Shown here in pieces: positions 33,758 to 46,930 of a DNA stretch of 64,000 bases (positions are counted from its first letter, which is position 1; each line of letters begins with the position of its first letter). Source of the DNA: Microcebus murinus (taxonomy: Eukaryota > Chordata > Mammalia > Primates > Cheirogaleidae); contig NC_134108.1 in assembly GCF_040939455.1 (NCBI RefSeq), forward strand, positions 81,884,001 through 81,948,000, read 5' to 3'. A program made the position numbers and the translations under genes. A model generated the notes under the pieces. It worked only from the letters and a program-made list of their open reading frames with translations, was not told where the DNA came from and did no database searches.

Positions 33758-34348
33758 TGCTGTAGACCGAATTTGTGTCCCAAATTGGGTATTGAAACCT
33801 AAGGGGTGGAGCCTTTGGAAGGTAATTAGGTCATGAGGTTTGGTTTCTGTAAAAACAAACCAATATCCTTGCTCGTACAGGCAAGCAGAAAGTTTATACT
33901 ATAGACCAGCAGTCCCAGTCTTCTTGGCACCAGGAACTGGTTTCATAGAAGAGGACTTTTTAGACCGGTAATGGGTTGCAGCCCAGGAGTTTGGGGACCA
34001 CAGCTATAGACTAAGTCTTGGCAAAGTTTTATGAAGGGCTGGATAAGTATTTTCGGTTTTGTGTACCATACAGTCCCTGTAGCTGCTACTCAACTCTGAC
34101 ACTGTAGCACCAGGTCCCCCAAGACTCCAGAGAACTTTCTTGCCATTTCTGCCATGTGAGAACACAGCAAGAAAACGGCTGTGTGTGAACCAAGAAGCAA
34201 GCCCTCGCAAGACGCGGAATCTGCAGATACCTGGATCTTGGACTTCTTAGTCTCCAGAACTGTGAGAAATAATTTTCTGTTATTTATGAACTACCCACAT
34301 TGTGGAATTTTGTTATAGCCACCTGAATGTATTAAGACAGTATTATCA
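33758..34348 (+). repeat. MLT1-type MaLR LTR with two DNA-transposon pieces inside
   Basis: Left part 33758-33850 ('ggtggagcctttggaaggtaa') and right part about 34130-34348 ('agtctccagaactgtgagaaa', 'gttatagccacctgaatg') belong to one LTR. Between them lie hAT-type sequences at about 33850-34120. Confidence 0.75.
33907..34003. mobile_element. Short hAT-type DNA element (97 bp)
   Basis: CAGCAGTCCC to GGGGACCACAG ends, internal 'ttggcaccaggaactggttt', and a perfect 8-bp duplication CTATAGAC at 33899-33906 and 34004-34011. It sits in an older hAT fragment ('gggctggataagtattttcgg', 34030-34115). Confidence 0.85.
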
Positions 34349-34349
34349 T

Positions 34350-34510
34350 ATGCATTGTCTTATGTAATTATCATGATACTTCCATGAGGTAAGTACAATT
34401 ACTTTTCCCATTTCACAGATGAAGAGAATGAGATTGAGAGATTAATGACTTGATCAAGTTAATATAAATGTTATGAAATCTGAATTTGAACTCAGGCATT
34501 CTGATTTGCA
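34350..34510 (-). repeat. MIR SINE
   Basis: Reverse MIR wording ('cccatttcacagatgaagag', 'gaatttgaactcaggcattc'). Confidence 0.78.
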
Positions 34511-34533
34511 ATTCTGTTCTGTTAACCTCTACA

Positions 34534-34534
<1 letters not shown>

Positions 34535-34571
<37 letters not shown>

Positions 34572-34586
34572 ATGTGTGCATGTGTA
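34535..34586. repeat. (TG)n microsatellite
   Basis: Eighteen or so uninterrupted TG units, then CATGTG variants. Confidence 0.95.
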
Positions 34587-34920
34587 CAGACATTTGAGGT
34601 CTATTGTATACACTCTATGGACACCTGCTTTTTTTTAATTGGTTATAAATATTTCTTGATGTCATTTGGTTGTTTTCTTAAAAGTTTCTGGGGGTTATGG
34701 CATGGTCATGCATTGTAAGGCATAGTTTGTTATCTAAAACCTTATGGTTAGACATTAAAGAAATTATTTGATGAATATCATTACTCATTAAGCGTAATGG
34801 TTTCTGTAGAATATATTCCTAGAAGATAATTGCTTGGTCAAATTATAAGCATATTTTTAAAGCTTTTGATATACATTGGACAATTTATTTTACAAAATTG
34901 CTACACATTTTTCTCTGAAT
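34587..34920. other. No recognisable feature
   Basis: AT-rich, unassigned. Confidence 0.35.
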
Positions 34921-35134
34921 TAGGGGTCTAAGACCTATGCCCCACAAGCCAAATCTGACCCACTGCCTGTATCTGCAAATAAAGTTTTATTGGAAGACGG
35001 CTATGCCAATTTATCTATGGCTGCTTTTGTGCTACAACTGCAGAATTTAGTAGTTGTGACAGAGACCATATGGCCCACAGTGCTGGAAATATTTACTATC
35101 TGGTCTTTTATAGAAAAGATTCACAGTCCCCATT
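34921..35134. mobile_element. hAT-Charlie-type MER element
   Basis: 'aaataaagttttattggaaga', 'ctatggctgcttttgtgctac' and 'gttgtgacagagaccatatgg' are from a well-known hAT-type MER repeat. The ends are degenerate (TAGGGGTC...GTCCCCA). Confidence 0.75.
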
Positions 35135-35890
35135 CTAAGTAGTAGATTATAAAAGTACAAGTTTCCCTGCATTCCTGCCAATCTTGGATATGAATAGATA
35201 GATGAAAAGATGGATGTATAGAAAGATAGGTAGATATATAGATGGTCACAAATCTGACAGACTAAATTAGTATTTCAACATTGAAAAAAATTATGTTTAC
35301 TGGCCATTTATATTTTTGTTTTATATCCGTTGTCCCTTTTAAAAATGTGTAACTCTTCATTTATTTATTTGCCATTTTGTTTGTCGAGCGCTTCATAAAT
35401 TAAATATATCTACACACTGCCTGATACATATTTCTCTTTTAGTCATCCGTCTTTTATATTTGTCATGGCTCTCGACATACAGAAATTTTTAATTATTTTG
35501 TAGTAAAGTCTACAGGTCTTTTCATTTAGGATTCCTTCCTTCTATTAAGGTATAATGAGAAAGCTCTGTTTTCCTTTGTGCTTTGTATGCATGTATTTTC
35601 ACCTGGCTCTTTTGCAGTTTGTTTACTCTTTTATTGGTAACTCTTTAATTCATCTGGAATATATTTTGGAGTAAAGTGTAAAGTGAGGAACTAGTGTGAA
35701 ATTTCTAGACACTTAGGCAATTATTCCAGCACTATTGATGGGACAATCTTTTGCTGCTGGTTGGTTCACAATTTTACTGTTTTCATATGCTAAGTTCTGA
35801 TTTATATTAGTGTCTGCTTCTGCCTTTTCTGTGATAGTTCACTCATTCTCTCTGTTTTCATGTTATTCATTAAACTCTTACTCAGTTTAA
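35135..35890. other. No recognisable feature
   Basis: AT-rich. It probably contains old L1 debris but nothing definite. Confidence 0.35.
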
Positions 35891-37510
35891 AATAATTTTT
35901 AATTTTTATGTATACATGATAGTTGTACATATTTATGGGATACATGTGTTATTTTGACACAAGGATACAAATGTAAGATAAAATATGGTTAATAGTAATA
36001 TCCATTACCTCAAACACTCATCACTTCTGTGTGTTGGGAACATTCCAAATCTACCCTTCTAGTTACTTTGAAATGTACAATAAATTACTCTTAACTATAG
36101 TCGCCCTATTGTGCTACCAAACACTAGATCTTATACATTATATTTCATTGTATTTTTGTACTTTTTAACCAATCCCTTCTTATCCCCTCTCTCTACTACT
36201 ATTCTCAGCCTTCTGGTACCCACCAGAGGTGTAGTAAGTAGTTCCATGAGATCAATTTTTTAGCTTCCACATATGAGTGAGAACATGAACATTTGGCTTT
36301 TTGTCCCTGGCTTATTTGATTTAACATAATGTCCTCTGGTTCCATTCAAGTTGTTCCAGATGACAAGATTTCATTCTTTTTTATGGCATGATAATATTTC
36401 ATTGTGTATATGTACCACATTTTCTTTATCTATTCACCCATTGATGGACATGTAGGTTGATTCCATATTTTGGCTATTGTGAGGAGTTCTGCTATAAACA
36501 TGAGAGTGAAGATATCTCTTCAATATCCTGATTTCCTTTCTTTTAGATATATATGCAGCAGTGGGATTGCTGGATCATGTGGTAGTTCTATTTTAAGTTT
36601 TCTGAGAAACCTCCATACTGTTTTCCATAATGGCTGTAATACTTTACATTCTCACTAACAACATATGAATGTTCCCCTTTCTCCACATCCTTATTAGCAT
36701 TTGTTATTTTCTGTCTTTTTGATAATAACCATTTAAACTAGGTTGGGATAATATCTCATTGCGGTTTTGATTTGCATTTCCCTAATATTAATACTTAGTG
36801 AATTTGAACATTTTTTTCATGTAACTCTTGGCTATTTGTATGTATTCTTTTGAGAAATTGGTTATTCATATCTTTTCCTATTTTTAACTGGATTTTTTTG
36901 CTATTGAGTTGTTTGAGGTACTTATATTAATATATTCTGATTATTAACTTCTTGTCAGTTGAATAGTTTGCAAATATTTTCTCTGCCATTCTGTGGGTTG
37001 TCTCTTCACTTTGTTGGTTGTTTAACTTTTATTTATTTATTTATTTATTTATTTATTTTGCTGTGCAGAGACTTTGTAGTTTGGTGTGATCCCATTTGCT
37101 AATTTTTACTTTGGTTGCCTATGCTTTTGAGGTCTTACTCAAGAAATCTTTGCCCAGACCACTGTCCTAAAGTATTTTCCAATGTTTTCTTCTATTAGGT
37201 TAATAGGTTTAGGTCTTATATTTAAATCTGTAGTTCATTTGAATTTGACTTTTGTTGTATATGGTGAGAGATAGGAGTCTAGTTTCATTCTTCTGCATAT
37301 GGATACCCAGTTTTCCCAGCACCATTTAGTGAAGAGACTGTCATTTCCCCAACGTACGTTCTTGGTGCCTTTGTCAAAAATGTGTTGACTATACATGCAT
37401 GGATTTATTTCTGGCTTCTCTATTGTTTTCCATTGGTCTGTGTGTCTGTTTTTATGCCAGTACCTTGCTGTTTTGGTCACTACAGTTTTGTAGTATAATT
37501 TGAAAGTACT
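35891..37510 (-). repeat. L1 LINE (L1MA-like), reverse
   Basis: Reverse L1 from its 3' end ('acatatttatgggatacatgt') through ORF2 ('ttgctggatcatgtggtag', 'catatggatacccagttttcc'). It includes an (ATTT)n expansion at about 37030-37060. Frames are broken throughout. Confidence 0.88.
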
Positions 37511-38530
37511 CAGTTTTAACTGATGAAAAAGATTCCCTCATTAATTTTATATATGTTTTTTGGCCTCTCTTGTCCTATTTATGCTTTCACTTGGATGAAC
37601 TTTAGAATCACTTTTAGAGTCTTAAAAAATGAATCAGGATTTAAATTGAAAGTCATGACACTAATACTTAGATTAAGAGAATTGGAACTATTTACCATAT
37701 TGTCTTATGGTAAGACATTTAGTCAGCTTCTTTTTATGTTTCTGAGAAATATTTACAGTATAGATCCTACATACATTTTCAAATATCTATTCTTGAGGTA
37801 GTAAATTTTCTCATACTAATACATTCTCATCCCATTACATTTTCTAGTTGAATATTCTTTATATTTTAAAAAGCTAGCTATTAATATTATTTTTGTAACA
37901 GGCCACATTTATGTACTCTGTTAATACCTTAAAGTTATTAAAAGTATAAATGAATACTCAGTTGATTCATTTGAGTTTTTAGGTGGATAACCTTTCAAAT
38001 TATTATACTTTTGATTTAATTTTTTATTGTATCAGTCAGAAATTCCATATAATGTCAAGCAATAGCAGTACCTATATGCATTTTTATATGTGCATTGTTC
38101 CTTACTTTAGAGTAATTACTCTAATCCTTCTCAGTTATATATGAGGTTGGATTTTGGTTAAAATATGTTTTCTATATCATATTAAAGAAGTATTTTGGTA
38201 TTTCTATTTTATTAGGAACTTTTTATGCTTTAAAATGAGGAATATTTATTGAAAATTAGCAAATGATTTATAGACATGTCAACCTAATTCATTAATCTGA
38301 GATTTTTTTGACCTATTAATAAGGTATGTTTTATTAATAAACCCCAAATGTTAAGCCATTTTTGTCCTCTTGAAATAAACCTGACTTGCCATGTGCTATC
38401 ATTCTTTTAATATAGTGTTGAATTTTATTTAATAGGATTTTATTGATTATTTTTATAAATATATTTATGGTGACAATGGATAGTAGTTTTATTTTTGTTT
38501 TAGATTTTTGAGGTGTTATTATTTAGTTTA
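37511..38530 (-). repeat. Old L1 ORF2 region, reverse (diverged)
   Basis: Continues with diverged reverse ORF2 wording ('ttgaattttatttaatagga', 'tcttgaaataaacctgactt'). Probably the upstream part of the same or another old L1. Confidence 0.5.
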
Positions 38531-40772
38531 TGCCAGCTTAGTAAAATAAACTGAGAAAACTGAATGATTAAAAAAATCAAACATTTTGGAACAGTTTGTT
38601 TACATAGCATGAGAGTCACCTTAAAGTTTAACAAAACTTATTAATGAATTCTGTAGATGTAGTGTCTTTTTAGGTTGACTGGTAAGGCTTTCAAAGTTTT
38701 GGATGAATTTTAAAAGTATGCCCAATCAGAATGTGATGAATTGTCCTGGGTGCACAATTTGAAGAAGAGAGAACTTATAGACCTGGTAAGTTTTTCTTAA
38801 TCTTTTTTTCAATACCACTTTCCTGTTCTCAACAGTCTCTGGCATCTGTCAATCCAGACATTCTCTACTTTGCCTTTTCCTTGGGGAAAACCTCTAGTTT
38901 TCTGCTGAGTAGGAAAAAAGCAGGTGGTTGGCTGCAATTAAGGAAGAGAACTGAAGATTTGCTTCTTAAATAGGCTTGCAATCAATTCTTTTATTTTAAT
39001 CTCATCTTCAGAGGTATGTGGTATATATGATAGGGTACAAGCATCATCATTTATGTGCTCTGTAACATTAAGCATTAAGCCAGTATAAAAAACGTAACTT
39101 GAAATGGTCTCTACAAATTTGATATTCCCTGGCATTTAGAAAGCCTCTATTATGAGCTATTAATTATGCTTCTAAAATTCTATCAAATTATTTTATTCAA
39201 AATAATTTGCTAAAGTAAAACAAATGATATTTAGTGAAATCAGATTATGCTGACAACATGAAAAAATAATACATAAAACAAAACCAAATCAAGAAATAAT
39301 AGGTTTAACATTTTATTTATGAATTAAGAAAAGAATTAGAAATAACATTTAGCAGCAGTTTACATTTATTTCCTTCGCCTTTTTTTTTTTTCATTTTAAA
39401 GTCCACCTCTTGCCTGTCTTATGTTTTCTTTTTTACCCCAGAGTCTGATAATTTTGGGGCTTTCTAACATAGCGTCATTTCAACCTTCATCGTGGTGATG
39501 AAGTTTATGGGGTTGGGGCTGAGGGGAAGTAAGAGGAAAGTCTCTTGGTAATGACACAGCCTCATCACCCTCCTCGTTTGCTGGATTTGGAAGCCAGCTC
39601 TTTGCTAATAGTCCTTTATGCCATAATTGGACTTAGAAGAATCCGATTGTCACCTGTGAATGCCAAATATGCTTCCACACCACGTTTCACATTTTGTCTG
39701 CAGAGACGGTGCATCCAGGAAACAGCCAGCCTTAAGAATGTGCAAATTCACACCACCGAACTGCTGAGAAATTCTTTAGCTCTAACTTAGAAACTGTCAG
39801 AGTGAGCTATATTTGCTCTCCCTGCCTGACATGTAACTGGAGTTCAAGAAGTCACTTATTTTTCATTCCATTATTATAAATGGGACTAAAAATAGAAGTA
39901 GAACTCGAGGTTCTCACCCCCCAGCTGAAGAAATCACAGTGAGGAGCACCTGCCACGCAGGGCATGGTTAATTAGCTTGGAGGTTCTAGCTGGCCTTTCC
40001 TGGACTACAGAGGGCATCCAGACAGCCAGCGAGGGTTCTGTCATCCCCTGAGTATGAAAGCCAGCAAGGAAATGCTTTCATTTAGCTAAAAGATGCGCCA
40101 GCCAGCCAATGTGGGTGTCCTGGATAATTTCATTAAGACAGGCCACTGTTCTGCACAATTTTAATTCAGTCACAGTCTCCAAGCTATTTCTTCTGGCTTT
40201 GACATTTCCTGGGAGTAATTTGAAAGAGTGGAGGCATAATCAAGGAAATGAAATATTTCTACTTCTCTACTAACTTTAGAGCTGTAGTGCGGATAAATGC
40301 CAAGGCTGAAACCTTGCAGGAAGGCTTAATGTTCCCAGAAAAGAGGTAGTTGCCACTTGATGAGAACAAGAGGGAGACACTTAGGAGAATGTCATCTAAC
40401 CACAGACAGATCACAAAATTGAGCACAAGGTTAGTGGGCCTCAACACATAACTTTAACACTGAGTTTAGATTTATTTCATGGCATGCAATGTGGCAAGAA
40501 TTTAGTCTAGGATCTAGGTGAATGTGTATATGGAGGCAGCTGGCTCCTACAAGATTACTCTTTTTGATTTTATGAGTCTTAGTATGTTGACAGCTCATGT
40601 CAGACAACCAGACTCCAGCCTAAGCAATGGTGGTGAAGAGGAGCTAGTGCAACGAAGCTGAAAATGACATAAGGGAAGCAAGTATTGCCTCTGAAATAAA
40701 TACGAATTTTCAGAGCAGTTACACTGGATTTGAGCTGTGGGATTACATGCTTAAGTAGCACTTAAAACGGTG
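38531..40772. other. No recognisable feature
   Basis: The stretch at about 39400-40450 has more balanced composition than its surroundings and no recognisable repeat, so it may be unique DNA. No exon with supported splice sites was found. Confidence 0.4.
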
Positions 40773-40818
40773 TCCTCCCTTCCTCCCTCCTTCCCTCCCT
40801 CCCTCCCTTCCTTCCTTG
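40773..40818. repeat. (CCCT/CTTC)n polypyrimidine tract
   Basis: About 46 bp of C and T only. Confidence 0.95.
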
Positions 40819-41082
40819 TCAGAAAAGCCATGATTTGCAGTGCTTCGGTGCCAAGCGGTGATGCGTGTGGGTTGATATTTGGTATAGTATTAAATTGGGG
40901 TCATGCTAATTTCACTCTGCTGATAAAGGATGTATGTTCAAGCTTCATATTCCATTCTTCATACTCTGTCCCCTTGCAAATGCAGAATGGTCCTTTATTT
41001 TCTTTACTCTTCACCTCCTCCACAGGCTCGTTCACTTTACTTATCAGCTGTGACACTGTGGTCTGAATCAGTCTCTCTAGAG

Positions 41083-41317
41083 CAGTGTTTTTCAAACTGC
41101 AGGTCCCGACCTCTTAGTGGGTCTTGAAATCAATTTAGTGGGTTATAAACAGCACTTTTAAAAAATGAAGTAGAAGAGAATGCATGATATTAGAATGCAT
41201 TGCACATAGGAATAAGTCCTGTTTTAATGATATGGTTTGGTTAAAGGTGTGTGTGTTCTCTAACACTGTGTAAAATATTTAATGTGGGACACAGATGAGA
41301 AAAATTGAAAAGCACTG
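41083..41317. mobile_element. hAT-type MER DNA element
   Basis: 'cagtgtttttcaaactgcagg' at the left and 'gaaaagcactg' at the right are inverted ends. Internal 'aatcaatttagtgggttataa' is from a common old MER repeat. The flanking duplication is degraded. Confidence 0.7.
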
Positions 41318-43661
41318 CTGAGGGGTGGTGAGATTCATTGGTCCCACAGATAAGCTGTCTGCATTAGCTGACGTGGTTCTCATTCAGGTGTTCTTGTGCT
41401 TCCAAACATTAATTTCTATGTGTTTTCCAAGCCTTGTCCTTTAGACAGTTTTATTAGCTCCCAATATCCTTCCAGTAAATACTTTTCCTGCTTAAGTGAA
41501 CCATAGTTGAACCACAGTAGTCTGCAGAGGTCTCTGAATTATGCTCTAATATAGAGGAGTTAAGTGTTAATCCACCTAATACTGATGCAACAAGAGTTCT
41601 GAAATGGGGAAGGTCAGTCATAACTGGTGTCAGGAATCCAAAATTAATGTGGCTTACTCCCCTCCTCTTTTTCTCTCCTAGAAAAGACAAAGAAAGCCAA
41701 GTTGAGTTCACTAATTAAGGTCAAACAGATCCTCAAATGAAGGCAATATTCTGATTATTGGTAATGTCATTTGGAATTTTAATGAAATTTATTATGCCAT
41801 ATCACCCTTAATTAATGTTCACTGAAAGCCAACTGTTATACTCGGCAATTAGAATTGGAAAGGATTGTTAAGAGTAAAATCACCAGATGAAATAGTTTCA
41901 GGTATGACATTGTGCCTCTGTGCTATTCCAACCAATATATTAAATAATTATAGGGTTTAGGATCTAAGCAGAGTCCTAGGCTAGAAGTACTATATTTATT
42001 GCTTTATGTATTAATAATAATACAAGATAGGAAGCAATCTAAATATTCATCAACAAGAAATTTTAACAATTAATTGGTTATCTATCTACACAATTGACTA
42101 TTATGCAATTTTAAAAAGTTTTTCCTTCTGTACTAACATGAAACAATCTCTGAGATAAATCAAGCAAAAGCGAGGTGTAGAATGATGCATTTAGTAAGAT
42201 TCATTTGGCTTAAAAAAAGAGAGAGTGCGAGAATTACATATTCGCTTGCTTATGCATAGAAATATCTCTAGAGTGAGCTACAAGAAATTGATGCCTTTGG
42301 CAAAGGAAACTGGAGATTTCTTATGAGAAGGCTATTTCTCCTATTTTCCTTTTGAACATTTTGAATTTTACATTTTTTAAAAATCCGTAAATTTAAAATG
42401 TAAAGCACCTTTTTACATGATTATCTTTAACCTTGACTATCTGTTTTCTTTAGGTCCTTTTGCTCTTTTTTACCCATGCCTTGACATGAGGAGAATTATT
42501 AATATAATTTCCAAAAATCTCTATTTGGAAGAATGTGGAATTGAGGTGGAGTAACTAGCCTTAATGATCACTGAAATACCAGAGACCCTGGAGCTTGTGA
42601 CTTTCCAGGGTGGAATTTGGCCCTTGTTACTTGGACCAAGTGTGTTTGGGCATATCGTGAGTGAGCAGCAACATCTGTTTTATTATTTTGCATAGAGTAT
42701 GACCACTTGTGAGTGTTTCTACAAATGGTGGGTATTTATAACATAACACAAAATGTGCACACTCACAAAAATCCCTAGTGATGGGGACTCAGTTGCTGTC
42801 ATAATTCACTGATGCTTCTGAAGTCAACTGTTTTGTGACACCCAGGATATCATTTGATGAAATTAAACTATTGCTCCTTCTGTCCACTTCTCATTACAGA
42901 CATTAGTAGGAATATATTATGATGACCAAAAATTGTATTTTATATTTATGAAACAAATAAAAGTTCTGGTGCAATATACTGATTCTAAAAAATAACTGAC
43001 AGTAAAATGAACACCACTTGGGCTATAATCTTTTCAAGCACTGAAGAGGGAAAAAAAAATACCTATATGACTATGGGATGCTTATTTGTGTATTAGTTTA
43101 ATAAATGAGATGCCTATGCTTCCTATAATTTTTATTTTTCAATTTTTTAAAACCTTTTTCAATACCCAGAATAAAAATACATCTATCGTGGCTATTTTTG
43201 AGCTCTTATTTAGGTAATATTAGAATATTTGTTCTATAGAAATGAATATTGTCATATTCAGTCATAGTATATTTCAAGAACTTTAGTTAAAGCGATCTAA
43301 GTGAGTATATTCTGTAGAATTTTATTAGTAGAGGTATAATATGCAAAATACCACCAGTTTAAACTTTTAGGTTCAATCCCTTAATATCTAATTCATTGTA
43401 TGCATTTTAAAGAATGTCATATTTTCCACTGATACCATTTGCATGCCATCTGTTTGGTGAGGGGATATTTGAAATCATGCCAATTGGCAGCAATGGTTAT
43501 TGTTGAAGCTAAAATTTGGCACTTAATATCTTCCTCTTCTCTACCCACACCACATATATTCATCCACAAATAAATGTACCTGAGCTATAGTAGACAGGGT
43601 TAAACAGTTCGACCATCCACAGTTTCCCTCCTTCTCATCCTCTCTTCATTCTTCTACCTCT
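41318..43661. other. No recognisable feature
   Basis: AT-rich. No supported gene or repeat. Confidence 0.4.
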
Positions 43662-43697
43662 CACCCCCCCAACCCCCCGCCCCCCGCCCCACCCAAA
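43662..43697 (-). other. Putative G-quadruplex tract (C-rich on plus strand)
   Basis: Runs of 7, 6, 6, 4 and 3 C separated by one or two bases give, on the minus strand, five G-runs with very short loops. Confidence 0.75.
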
Positions 43698-44460
43698 CCT
43701 CTCTCTGTCATAGATAATCCTTATGGTAGACTCTGGGGTGAAGGTGATTACCCCTCCTAACACTGCCTATGAATTTTGGAATAGAAAATGTTGTATTGGT
43801 ATGGAGTTAAACTGCAGAACAAAGCAATAGGAGGCATAAAGCACTGTTAACAGAAGTAATGAAAATTCTTGGCCAAAGGAAACTGGTGACTCTAGAAAAA
43901 GTAAGGGAGGAAGAGAGAGGAGAGAGGCCATTTGCAGAGTAACAGATGTCTTAAGATGGAAATAGATCTCAGATTTAGCAAGAATTTATAAATGCTTCAG
44001 AGATAACCTTTCCCACCAAAGTTGACATTATCTTTTCTTGTCTAGCAGTTAACTTCAGCAGTAATAGCACTTTGGCACAACAGTTTGCCAATGAAGCTGA
44101 TTTAACCCAGAATATAGATATTAACTTTTAAATAGAAACACCCTTAGATTCTGGTTATAAAATTAGTTTAAATAATGCAAACAAATGAAAATTTAAAGTT
44201 AGATATTGTTAACATTACCATTTCAATTTCTCCTTGGTAATAAATAATACATGCCTAGTGATACTTTTGCAGGTTCAGAATTCTTTAGATGGTCCCTATC
44301 TGGCCTCTGGCTTCGTTATGAAAGGTGTGCTTATAGGATGGAACAATATTCAAATACAGTATTTCCCATTGAGACATTTACATTTGTTTTTTCATTTGTG
44401 CTCCAAAAAAACATACACTCCCATACGAATAACATTGGACTACATCACTAACAAGTGGCA
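43698..44460. other. No recognisable feature
   Basis: Unassigned. Confidence 0.35.
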
Positions 44461-44472
44461 AGAATATGCCCT

Positions 44473-44807
44473 GAGGCCGGGCGCGTTGGCTCAGGCCTGT
44501 AATCCTAGCACTCTGGGAGGCCCAGGCAGGAGGATAGCTCAAGGTCAGGAGTCCAAAACCAGCCTAAGCAAGAGCAAGACCCCGTCTCTACTAAAAATAG
44601 AAAGAAATTACTTGGACAACTAAAAATATATATACATAAAAATTAGCCAGGCATGGTGGCGCATGCCTGTAGTCCCAGCTACTCGGGAGGCTGAGGCAGG
44701 AGGATCGCTTGAGACCAGGAGTCTGAGGTTGCTGTGAGCTAGGCTGATGCCACAACACTCTAGTCTGGGCAGTAGAGTGAGACTCTGTCTCAAAAAAAAA
44801 AAAAAAG
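44473..44807 (+). mobile_element. Alu SINE (full length, strepsirrhine type)
   Basis: Starts GAGGCCGGGCGCG, has both arms and the extended middle, and an A-tail. A perfect 12-bp duplication AGAATATGCCCT flanks it (44461-44472 and 44808-44819). Confidence 0.97.
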
Positions 44808-45009
44808 AGAATATGCCCTTAATTGATTACGTACAATGACCTCATCTTGAAAGGAGACTCAGGGAAGTGCTATACCAATTCATCAATTACATGCATAAAA
44901 CAGAGATTTCTTCAATTTTATTGTTTTGATATGACATACTTTTATGGCTATCTCATATACCTATATAGTACTATCCATCAATATCTAAAAAAAAATGAAC
45001 TTTAGAACA

Positions 45010-45155
45010 AAATAAAATTTTAGTTCAGGTCTCAGCTCACTATTTATTGGCTATGTGGTCTCCGGCAAACTACTTATCTCTGAGTGTCAGTTTTCAGCTG
45101 TAAATTGAGAAAATAATTATATCTACATCAAAGATAGAATTAAATTAGTTATGTG
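45010..45155 (+). repeat. MIR SINE
   Basis: 'ttggctatgtggtctccggc', 'caaactacttatctctgag' and 'cagctgtaaattgagaaaat' in MIR order. Confidence 0.75.
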
Positions 45156-45984
45156 TGATTTGTTTTTTTTCTTCTCTAGTCAGTACATTTCCTTTGCCAG
45201 TTTTTCATTTAATATCTTAGTGTTTTACGTATTGATTTGTAATTGTGTTTTGGAATTCCTTGTTGTAAACAATTATTCACAACTCATGGTCTTGCATTTT
45301 ATGATATTTTTAAATATGGCCTTTTAGAATTTTGATATTGACAAAATTAAGCTCCATTGTCCTTAGATTATTTCCTCCATTGTGCTTTATGTTAAGAAAG
45401 TTCTTTCTTACCCAGGGAGCAGGTCCCCCCAGATATATATATTTTATATAACAATATTATTTTAATTGATTTTCATATTTTAGTTTTGCATTTATTTCTT
45501 CAATTCATTTGTAATATAAGTAGCATTTGATGTCAGATAACATCTTAAATGCTCTTTCAAATAATTAGTCAGTTCACCCAGTGGCACTAATTGAATAATC
45601 CTTCTACTTTGTTATGTTTTTAATATCATATATTAAGTTCTTATTTTGCTAGGATTGGCTTTTAAGTTATTTTTCTTGTTACACTGATCTCTCTGTTAAT
45701 TCTTCTGTAGTTCTTCACTGTTTAAGTTTTTCTGTTTACAGCTGTCTTTACCATCTGGTAGGGCCAATCCTTCTTCATTAGACACTATCAAAATTTTGAG
45801 CATCTTTTTCCTCCTGTTTTTCCAGATAAGCTTTAGAATTTATGTGATATTTTGAGTAATTTTTCTTTGCATGTTTTGAAAAAGTAGTACATGTCTATGG
45901 TAAAAAGACAAAAAATAAAATGGAAAGTAAATATTCCTCTCAATTCTGATCCCCAGTTTTTCTTTCCCAGGGGCAAACTACTTA
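45156..45984. other. Unassigned, probably old L1 debris
   Basis: T-rich diverged sequence reminiscent of reverse ORF2. Not assignable with confidence. Confidence 0.3.
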
Positions 45985-46220
45985 GTGTTTAAAAACACTG
46001 GCAGTGGAGACAGACTGCCTATATTCAAACCACAGCATGCGGTTGCCATCTGTGTGACCTTAGGCAAATTATTTAAACTTTCTATTCCTCAATTTTCTCA
46101 TCTGGAAGATGGGGATACTAATTATGCCTAACATATGGAATTGTTTTGATAAAAAATCACTTAGAACAATCCCTAGCCCAGTGTAAGTGTTCTGTAAAAC
46201 TTGGCTATTACCATTATTAG
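45985..46220 (+). repeat. MIR SINE
   Basis: 'gacagactgcctatattcaaa', 'tgtgaccttaggcaaattat' and 'ctcatctggaagatgggga' are clear MIR wording. Confidence 0.9.
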
Positions 46221-46930
46221 CAAAAGTTTCTTGTAAACACTTCTAGAGATAGTCTATGTAGACAAAAACACATGTACTTTATTCAAACAAATGGAAACAA
46301 AGTGTGCACATTCTTCTGTACCTCTTTGGTAAAAAATAATAATCATGTAGATAATTCTAATATCAGTATATATAGGTCTACCTTCTTCTTTTGAATAACT
46401 TCACAATATATCATTGTACAGATAATATTATTTATTTTAAAAGTCTATTGCTAATAAATATTTAGATTGATTCCAGTCTTGTTATTACAACGTTGCGATG
46501 AATAATTTTGTCTCTATGTACTTGTCTGTGTATTTGTTGATTGGTTTCTAGAAAAGGCATGGTCAGATCAAAGCAGTTTTTACTTGCCCTCCCTAGATAT
46601 TGCATCAGCTTGTATAGCCATCAGTGATGTGGGATAGATTCTGCATCAACACACTATTCTTAGCACAAAAGATTATCGAACTTTGTCTTTGCATGTCTAA
46701 GAGATAAAAAATGGTGTCTCATGGTTTTAATTGGCATTTGCCAATTAACTTAACTATGAGTAAGGTTGATTTCTTTTGATATGCTTTAAAAATTGTATTT
46801 GTTTTTATCTGAACAGTCAACAAATGTTCTTTTTGCCCATTTTAAATTGGGGTTTGGTCTTTTTCATGTCGATCTGTAAGAACTTTCTGGATAGTAAGAA
46901 TATGTGATCTTTGACACATATGTGACAAAT
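46221..46930 (-). repeat. Old L1/HAL1-like fragment
   Basis: Reverse L1-like wording ('cacttctagagatagtctatg', 'gatgaataattttgtctctat'). Diverged. Confidence 0.5.

Noticed and set aside
34413..34718. Frames with long Thr-His or Cys-Val runs
   Set aside because: They translate the (TG)n microsatellite.
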